Below, piece after piece: positions 59,695-64,000 of a stretch of DNA of 64,000 nucleotides. Positions within the stretch are counted from its first letter, which is position 1. Every line of letters starts with the position of its first letter. The DNA is from G963691835 sp963691835 (GTDB taxonomy: Bacteria > Pseudomonadota > Alphaproteobacteria > Thalassobaculales > Thalassobaculaceae), in contig OY829383.1 of the NCBI GenBank assembly GCA_963691835.1, positions 3,038,001 to 3,102,000 of the forward strand, given 5' to 3'. Position numbers and translations under genes: made by a program. The notes under the pieces are model-generated. The model did not search any database and had not been told where the DNA came from. It saw only the letters and a program-made list of their open reading frames with translations.

Positions 59695-61620
59695 TCAGCC
59701 CATCAGACCACCGTCATCCTTGTTGATGGCCACGATGCAGGACCGGGGAACGGTGCTGCCGCCATCGGGGAAGTGGCTGTCGCCGCGCTCACCCGGATGC
59801 TGGATGCCGACGAACATGGTGCGTTTGTCAGCCGACCAGGCGATGCCTGTGATCTCGCACTGCTTCGGGCCAACCATGAAACGCTTGATCTCGCCGGTGA
59901 CCGGGTCGCCAACCAGCATCTGGTTGTTGCCCATACCGGCGAAGTCGCCCTCGTTCTTGTAGTTGCCGTCGGTCTGGATCCACAGCAGGCCGTTGCTGTC
60001 GAACATAAGGCCGTCCGGGGAGTTGAACATGTTGTCGGCGGTGACGTTCTTGGAGCCCGCATAGGCATCGCTGTGAACCGTCGGGTTGCCTGCAATCACG
60101 AACAGATCCCAGGTGAAGTCGTCGGAGAGATGGTCGCTCCCCGCCGGCATCCAGCGGACGATCTGGCCGTAGTTGTTCTTCTCCCGCGGGTTCGGACCGT
60201 TGACGGAGGTGTCGTCACCGCCGGCATTCGGCTTCACGCCGCGGTTCTTGTTGTTGGTGAGACAGCAATAGACCTCGGCCCGTTTCGGGTTTGCGGCAAC
60301 CCACTCCGGACGGTCCATCGTGGTCGCGCCAACGGCGGACGCCGCGATACGACTGTGAATGGAGACCTCGGCCTGGCTGGCCATGCCTGTGGTCGCCGGG
60401 GTCAGTTCCATCCATTTGCCCGAGCCGTCCGCTTCGAACTTGGCAGCGTAGAGACTGCCGTTCTCCAGCAGGTCGGAGTTGTCGCCACCGACCGAGTAGG
60501 TCCCGGCGGAAACGAACTTGTAGAGGAACTCGCCCCGCTCATCGTCGCCCATGTACACAACGACGTGGCCGTCGTTGGCCAGAACGACTTCGGCGTTCTC
60601 GTGCTTGAAGCGGCCGAGCGCCGTCCGCTTCTTCGGCGTCGAGGTCGGGTTGAACGGGTCGATCTCGACTATGTAGCCAGCACGGTTCGGCTCATTCGGG
60701 TGCTTCGAGATGTCGAAACGCTCGTCAGCCGTGGCCCAGGCGTAGCCCCAGTCCTTGTTCTTCACGCCATAGCGGGACAGCTCGGCGCTTGCCTTGTAGT
60801 TCTCGTCGCTGGAGCTGAAGTAGCCGTTGAAGTTCTCTTCGCAGGCGAGATAGGTGCCCCATGGCGTCCGGCCGTTGCCGCAGTTGTTCCACGTGCCGAG
60901 TGAGGTGGTGCCGGACGGGTCCGCGGCGGTCTTCAGCAGGTCGTGACCCCGGGCCGGGCCCGTGATCTCGGTCGGCGTGTCGGCCGTGATACGTCGGTTG
61001 AACTTGGAGTCCTTGACGATCGACCACTGACCGTTGGCCTCCGCGACTTCCATGACGGTGACACCATGGGCCGCCTTGCCCTTACGGACATCGTCGGCGT
61101 TTTCTGGAAGCTTGGTTTCGCGGCCACCGTAAATGATCGAGCGGTTGGTGAACTCGTTGTTGACCGCGAGGATGCTGGTCGTGCCATCGGTGAACAGCGA
61201 CATGCCGTCATTGTTGTCACCGAAAGACAGCTCTTGGCTCTCACCTGTGCCGCGGGTCGCTTGGGCAAACGGGATGCTGTTGGACCAAAGCTCGTCGCCC
61301 CAGGTCGCAACGACATGCCAGCTATAGCCGTTCGGAATGGTCACGGTATCCAGCGTGTTGGCGCCAACCGCGTCAAAGGCAAGACGGCTGGTTGCGTGAC
61401 CGCCGGCATGCGCCGGTGTCAGCGCTGACGTACCAGCCAGAGCGGCGGTGGCACCGACAGCCGCGAAGGCGCCCAGAAGACCCCGGCGGGTCATCGCCTG
61501 CTCTGCGATAACATCGAAGTCGGTCAGGGCCGGCCGCGGCGAATGCAGCTCATCCCATTCGTCGAAAGAAAGGGCATGTGCGGTGTTGGCGACGTCACCG
61601 GTCTTGGATACGCGATCCAT
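59695..61620 (-). CDS. phoX: PhoX-family alkaline phosphatase (Tat-exported)
   Basis: 641 residues. A long N-region precedes the twin-Arg signal MTRRGLLGAF (R45-R46), with cleavage near PAHAGG (about 70-74). The mature protein is the DUF839/PhoX beta-propeller: PNGYSWHVVATWGDELWSNS, GTYLACEENFNGYF and WEANPKRAEVYCCLTNNKNR-like blocks are typical. PhoX is a Ca/Fe-dependent phosphomonoesterase and phosphodiesterase of the periplasm, induced by phosphate starvation. A Pho-box-like site lies upstream at 61717. Divergent from phnC. Confidence 0.92.
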   Translation of the reverse strand: MDRVSKTGDVANTAHALSFDEWDELHSPRPALTDFDVIAEQAMTRRGLLGAFAAVGATAALAGTSALTPAHAGGHATSRLAFDAVGANTLDTVTIPNGYSWHVVATWGDELWSNSIPFAQATRGTGESQELSFGDNNDGMSLFTDGTTSILAVNNEFTNRSIIYGGRETKLPENADDVRKGKAAHGVTVMEVAEANGQWSIVKDSKFNRRITADTPTEITGPARGHDLLKTAADPSGTTSLGTWNNCGNGRTPWGTYLACEENFNGYFSSSDENYKASAELSRYGVKNKDWGYAWATADERFDISKHPNEPNRAGYIVEIDPFNPTSTPKKRTALGRFKHENAEVVLANDGHVVVYMGDDERGEFLYKFVSAGTYSVGGDNSDLLENGSLYAAKFEADGSGKWMELTPATTGMASQAEVSIHSRIAASAVGATTMDRPEWVAANPKRAEVYCCLTNNKNRGVKPNAGGDDTSVNGPNPREKNNYGQIVRWMPAGSDHLSDDFTWDLFVIAGNPTVHSDAYAGSKNVTADNMFNSPDGLMFDSNGLLWIQTDGNYKNEGDFAGMGNNQMLVGDPVTGEIKRFMVGPKQCEITGIAWSADKRTMFVGIQHPGERGDSHFPDGGSTVPRSCIVAINKDDGGLMG

Positions 61621-61716
61621 GTCGTACTCTCCCTTGTTTTGGCGCTGATCGGTTCAAAGATCCTGTTTCCAGGCCCACCCAGCACCACTCCTGGTCAGAG
61701 TGCGTACCGGCCATTG

Positions 61717-61734
61717 GTTACAGGACAGTGACGG
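61717..61734 (-). promoter_or_regulatory. Degenerate Pho box for phoX
   Basis: On the minus strand the 18-mer reads CCGTCAC-TGTC-CTGTAAC. It matches the PhoB consensus CTGTCAT-N4-CTGTCAT at five of seven positions in each half. It lies 97 bp upstream of the phoX start codon, an expected distance for PhoB activation. Confidence 0.5.
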
Positions 61735-61870
61735 AATGGCATACGGCCTGGGAAATCGCCGATTGGGACAATTCGTCACCCCTTTTCCCAAGATCTCTCT
61801 TGAGCGCGCCTTCTAGTTATACGGTTTTATAACAATTCTTCGATCGATGCGCACCACCATGGTCACGGAA

Positions 61871-61888
61871 CTGACAGCGTTCTGTCAT
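61871..61888 (+). promoter_or_regulatory. Pho box for phnCDE
   Basis: CTGACAG-CGTT-CTGTCAT matches the PhoB consensus at five of seven positions in the first half and seven of seven in the second, with correct 4-bp spacing. It lies 90 bp upstream of phnC. Together with the divergent site it supports joint control of phoX and phnCDE by phosphate limitation. Confidence 0.68.
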
Positions 61889-61978
61889 CGATAAGCGACC
61901 AGTTTGTTCACCTCCCAGAACTAGCGTCTGCACGGTGCGCCGCAGCATGCGGCTGCTTTAGCGGTATGGGGGTGCCGG

Positions 61979-62785
61979 GTGCTGGCTCTTGATGGTCTCT
62001 CGAAGCGTTTCGGCACGGTCACGGCCGTTGATTGCGTGGACTTCTCGGTCCAGGCCGGACAGATGGTTGGTATCATTGGCCGCTCAGGCGCGGGCAAGTC
62101 GACGCTGTTGCGGCTCATTAATCGCCTGATAGAGCCAACGGAAGGCCGGATCCTGTTCGATGGGAAAGAGGTCACGGCCCTGACCGGGCGAGAGCTCCGG
62201 GCCTGGCGGGCGTCGTGCGCCATGATCTTCCAGCAGTTCAATCTGGTTGCCCGGCTCGACGTGCTCACCAATGTGCTGATCGGCCGGTCGATCCACCATG
62301 GTCCGGTTTCGACATGCTTTAAGTGGTACAGCGATGCGGAGCGGACATTGGCCATCAACGCGCTCGACCGTCTCGACCTGACAGACCAGGCATTGCAACG
62401 CGCCGATACGCTGTCCGGGGGGCAGCAACAACGGGTCGCGATCGCCCGCGCGCTGGTTCAGGAGCCGCGCCTCGTTCTGGCCGATGAGCCGATCGCCAGC
62501 CTCGACCCGGCGAATGCCCAACGGGTGATGAAGGCTCTCCGCGGCATCAACCGGGACCTTGGGATCACGGTTCTCTGCAATCTCCACACGCTCGATACCG
62601 CGCGCACCTACTGCGACCGGGTCGTCGCCATGTCGGCGGGCAGGATGGCCTTCGACGGCAGACCCGATGAACTCACCGATGCCCGTGTCCGAGCGATCTA
62701 TGGAGTCGAAGCGGATGAGTTCATGGAATCGATCACATCGACGGCGATCACCGTCGATCCCCAGGCGGTCCAACGGGTCGCATGA
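61979..62785 (+). CDS. phnC: Phosphonate ABC transporter ATP-binding protein
   Basis: 268 residues from GTG 61979. Walker A GRSGAGKST (34-42), signature LSGGQQQRVAIARAL, Walker B LVLADEPIASLDP, and the PhnC-typical LRLINRLIEPTEGRILFDG early block. It energises uptake of phosphonates (or phosphite or phosphate esters) with PhnD and PhnE. phnD follows after 50 bp with its own ribosome site. Under a Pho box. Confidence 0.95.
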   Translation: MLALDGLSKRFGTVTAVDCVDFSVQAGQMVGIIGRSGAGKSTLLRLINRLIEPTEGRILFDGKEVTALTGRELRAWRASCAMIFQQFNLVARLDVLTNVLIGRSIHHGPVSTCFKWYSDAERTLAINALDRLDLTDQALQRADTLSGGQQQRVAIARALVQEPRLVLADEPIASLDPANAQRVMKALRGINRDLGITVLCNLHTLDTARTYCDRVVAMSAGRMAFDGRPDELTDARVRAIYGVEADEFMESITSTAITVDPQAVQRVA

Positions 62786-62835
62786 CCGGCCGGTGCCGGC
62801 GCCCCGTTTGTCGCATTCCCAAATGGAGGAAAACC

Positions 62836-63762
62836 ATGATGCACATCACAAGACGCGTCCTCGCGGGCGCTGCTGCTTTTGCTGCGGCGAGCGTCGCGTT
62901 CGCCGGACCGGCCGCTGCCGCCGATTGGCGGTCGGAGGTCGAGACCGTTCGCTTTGGCATTCTGTCGGGGGAGAATGAGAAAGACCGTGTCGCACGGTAT
63001 ACGCCGATGCAGAAGTATCTTGAGAACGCCCTTGATAAGCCGGTCGAGATCTTCACCGCCTCGAGCTATGCGGGCGTGATGCAGGCTCTGGCCTCCGACC
63101 AGATCGAGTTTGCTTTCTTCGGCTCGTCCTCCTACGCCGGGGCGTACGAGGAAATGGGCGACAAGGTCATCCCACTCCTGACCCGGATGGGCCCGGACGG
63201 AAGCAAGGGCTACTACTCGGTCCTGGCGGTTCGGTGCGACAGTGGTCTCAAGACTGTCGAAGATCTCAAAGGTAAGACGCTGGCGTTCTCCGATCCGAAC
63301 TCGACCTCGGGCTATGCGGTTCCGCTCTTCAATCTGAAGAAGCAGGGTATCGATCCGGACACGTATTTCGAAGCCACGCCGTTCTCCGGCAGCCACGAAG
63401 GCGGCATCGTCGGTGTCGTCAACGGCACGTACGACGCAGCGGTCACCTGGTGGACCAATGAGAATCGCTCCAACATCAAGCGGATGGCCGACAAGGGCAT
63501 GATCCAGCAATCGGACGTGTGCGTTGTGTGGAAGTCCCCCGAGATCACGAATGGACCGTTCGCGACCCGCTCGAACCTGTCCAAAGAGCTGGTCAATGAA
63601 ATGGTCGGCGCGATGACCATGTTCGCAGCACTCGAGCCGGAGAGCATGGCCGAAACCATCGGCGAGAACATGACGTTCACCCCGGTCACGCACCAGCGCT
63701 ACCAGTGGATCGTCGACATGCGGGAAGACCTCCGGAAACTCCGCCGGAAACGGGGCAGCTAA
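62836..63762 (+). CDS. phnD: Phosphonate ABC transporter substrate-binding protein
   Basis: 308 residues from ATG 62836, after TGGAGGAAAACC. Signal peptide 1-28 (cleavage near AAAAD). Mature PhnD fold: FGILSGENEKDRVARYTPM, FFGSSSYAGAYEEMG, AFSDPNSTSGYAVPLFNLKK (the conserved Ser/Thr anion-binding loop) and VNGTYDAAVTWWTNE. Binds phosphonates in the periplasm. Followed by a stable hairpin before phnE, which may lower permease expression relative to the binding protein. Confidence 0.95.
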   Translation: MMHITRRVLAGAAAFAAASVAFAGPAAAADWRSEVETVRFGILSGENEKDRVARYTPMQKYLENALDKPVEIFTASSYAGVMQALASDQIEFAFFGSSSYAGAYEEMGDKVIPLLTRMGPDGSKGYYSVLAVRCDSGLKTVEDLKGKTLAFSDPNSTSGYAVPLFNLKKQGIDPDTYFEATPFSGSHEGGIVGVVNGTYDAAVTWWTNENRSNIKRMADKGMIQQSDVCVVWKSPEITNGPFATRSNLSKELVNEMVGAMTMFAALEPESMAETIGENMTFTPVTHQRYQWIVDMREDLRKLRRKRGS

Positions 63763-63776
63763 GGCACTCGTCCCGA

Positions 63777-63809
63777 GCACGTGGCGGCCGTTTCCGCGCC
63801 GCCATGTGC
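63777..63809 (+). terminator. Stem-loop between phnD and phnE
   Basis: GCACGTGGCGGC (63777-63788) pairs with GCCGCCATGTGC (63798-63809) over 12 bp with one G-T pair and a 9-nt loop. Only a short T/C run follows. Position, 15 bp after the phnD stop and 44 bp before the phnE start, fits partial termination or 3'-end protection that raises binding-protein levels. Confidence 0.6.
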
Positions 63810-63852
63810 TTCTTGACGTCAGCCAATAACCATCACTTTTCCGGATACACGG

Positions 63853-64000
63853 ATGCGTACCGCTGCGTTCAATCAAAGCGCCGCCGCCGAAGCCCGCGTC
63901 GAGAAAGTGCGCACGGCTTTCAGCGACGCGCGCGCCCACAAAAGGCGGCTTACGGCGATTGGGCTGGCGTTGTTTGTTGTCACCTTCTTCGTCGCGGCGG
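63853..64000 (+). CDS. phnE: Phosphonate ABC transporter permease (5' part only)
   Basis: 49 codons are visible from ATG 63853 to the window end, without a stop. The start is charged and helical (AAEARVEKVRTAFSDARAHK), followed by the beginning of a membrane helix (LTAIGLALFVVTFFVAA). This N-terminal layout and the position after phnC-phnD identify PhnE, the channel-forming subunit. Only position and topology support the call, since the conserved EAA loop lies outside. Confidence 0.8.
   Translation, partial: MRTAAFNQSAAAEARVEKVRTAFSDARAHKRRLTAIGLALFVVTFFVAA

Larger units (their letters stand above)
61621..61978. other. Divergent regulatory gap between phoX and phnC
   Basis: 358 bp with no gene. 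Contains two Pho-box-like 7-4-7 elements (61717-61734 minus, 61871-61888 plus) and AT-rich promoter-like stretches around 61805-61835. Likely holds both phosphate-starvation promoters. The start of phnC is a GTG at 61979. Confidence 0.6.

Noticed and set aside
59665..60903. Long plus-strand frame (412 codons) opposite phoX, and similar frames opposite the TPP enzyme (58310-59521) and aldehyde dehydrogenase (56661-57851)
   Set aside because: They lie wholly within well-identified genes on the other strand, show no family resemblance and have the His/Asp/Arg-rich composition expected from antisense reading of GC-rich codons.
1..64000. CRISPR arrays, tRNA, rRNA, insertion sequences
   Set aside because: No regular repeat-spacer pattern, cloverleaf-like gap, or transposase-like gene was seen on reading both strands by eye.

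Overview
The window is 64 kb of GC-rich DNA with densely packed, often overlapping genes. It looks like the chromosome of an alphaproteobacterium, most likely an order Rhodospirillales-type lineage. This is inferred from the gene set: cobS/cobT (aerobic B12 pathway) beside a J-domain protein and bolA, a LysR/DUF1127 pair, DUF2889, DUF1194, DUF3445, and a tiny membrane protein plus a 655-residue secreted protein directly upstream of xerD. I saw no rRNA, tRNA, insertion sequence, prophage or CRISPR array. About 60 real genes are listed; start codons were re-chosen from Shine-Dalgarno spacing and family alignments where the longest frame was clearly too long.

Layout. 1-4.1 kb: an SDR dehydrogenase cut by the window edge, DUF3429, a DgcZ-like diguanylate cyclase, a small unknown gene behind a structured leader, and a divergent LysR/DUF1127 pair. 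4.1-7.7 kb: an IclR regulator divergent from a TauD/TfdA dioxygenase and a GMC oxidoreductase, likely a small catabolic unit. 7.7-14 kb: a chemoreceptor, cobyric acid synthase, an exported cyclophilin, an epimerase and an EamA transporter. 14.2-20.6 kb: a partial carotenoid locus (crtI- and crtD-type desaturases, a membrane protein, a P450) and an ATP-grasp enzyme. 20.6-23.2 kb: chromate transporter and agmatinase-family hydrolase.

23.2-36.9 kb is the most interesting part: fifteen co-oriented genes, mostly coupled by ATGA/GTGA/TTGA overlaps, behind one recognisable promoter. They encode an exported caspase-like protease, a CsgG-like plus DUF4384 protein, three lipoproteins, an SLT lytic transglycosylase, a MotA/TolQ/ExbB-like channel protein, an ExbD-like and a TonB/TolA-like protein, a membrane-anchored degenerate Lon-like protein, exported coiled-coil proteins and two cytoplasmic proteins of unknown fold. 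I read this as a candidate undescribed proton-motive-force-driven envelope machine with wall-cutting and proteolytic components.

37.3-49.3 kb is mostly housekeeping: DUF1194, TusA, DUF3445 haem N-demethylase, YgfZ, CobT/CobS, J-domain protein, BolA, a ribbon-helix-helix protein, DUF2889, CBS protein, CorC-type transporter, aroB and aroK. 49.4-56.3 kb: the xerD unit, accA, pyrF, a cupin dioxygenase-like protein and an AGE-family isomerase. 56.5-59.6 kb: an aldehyde dehydrogenase followed by a stand-alone acetolactate-synthase-type enzyme, closed by a clear hairpin. 59.7-64 kb: a phosphate-starvation block, a PhoX phosphatase divergent from phnC-phnD-phnE with two Pho-box-like sites between them.
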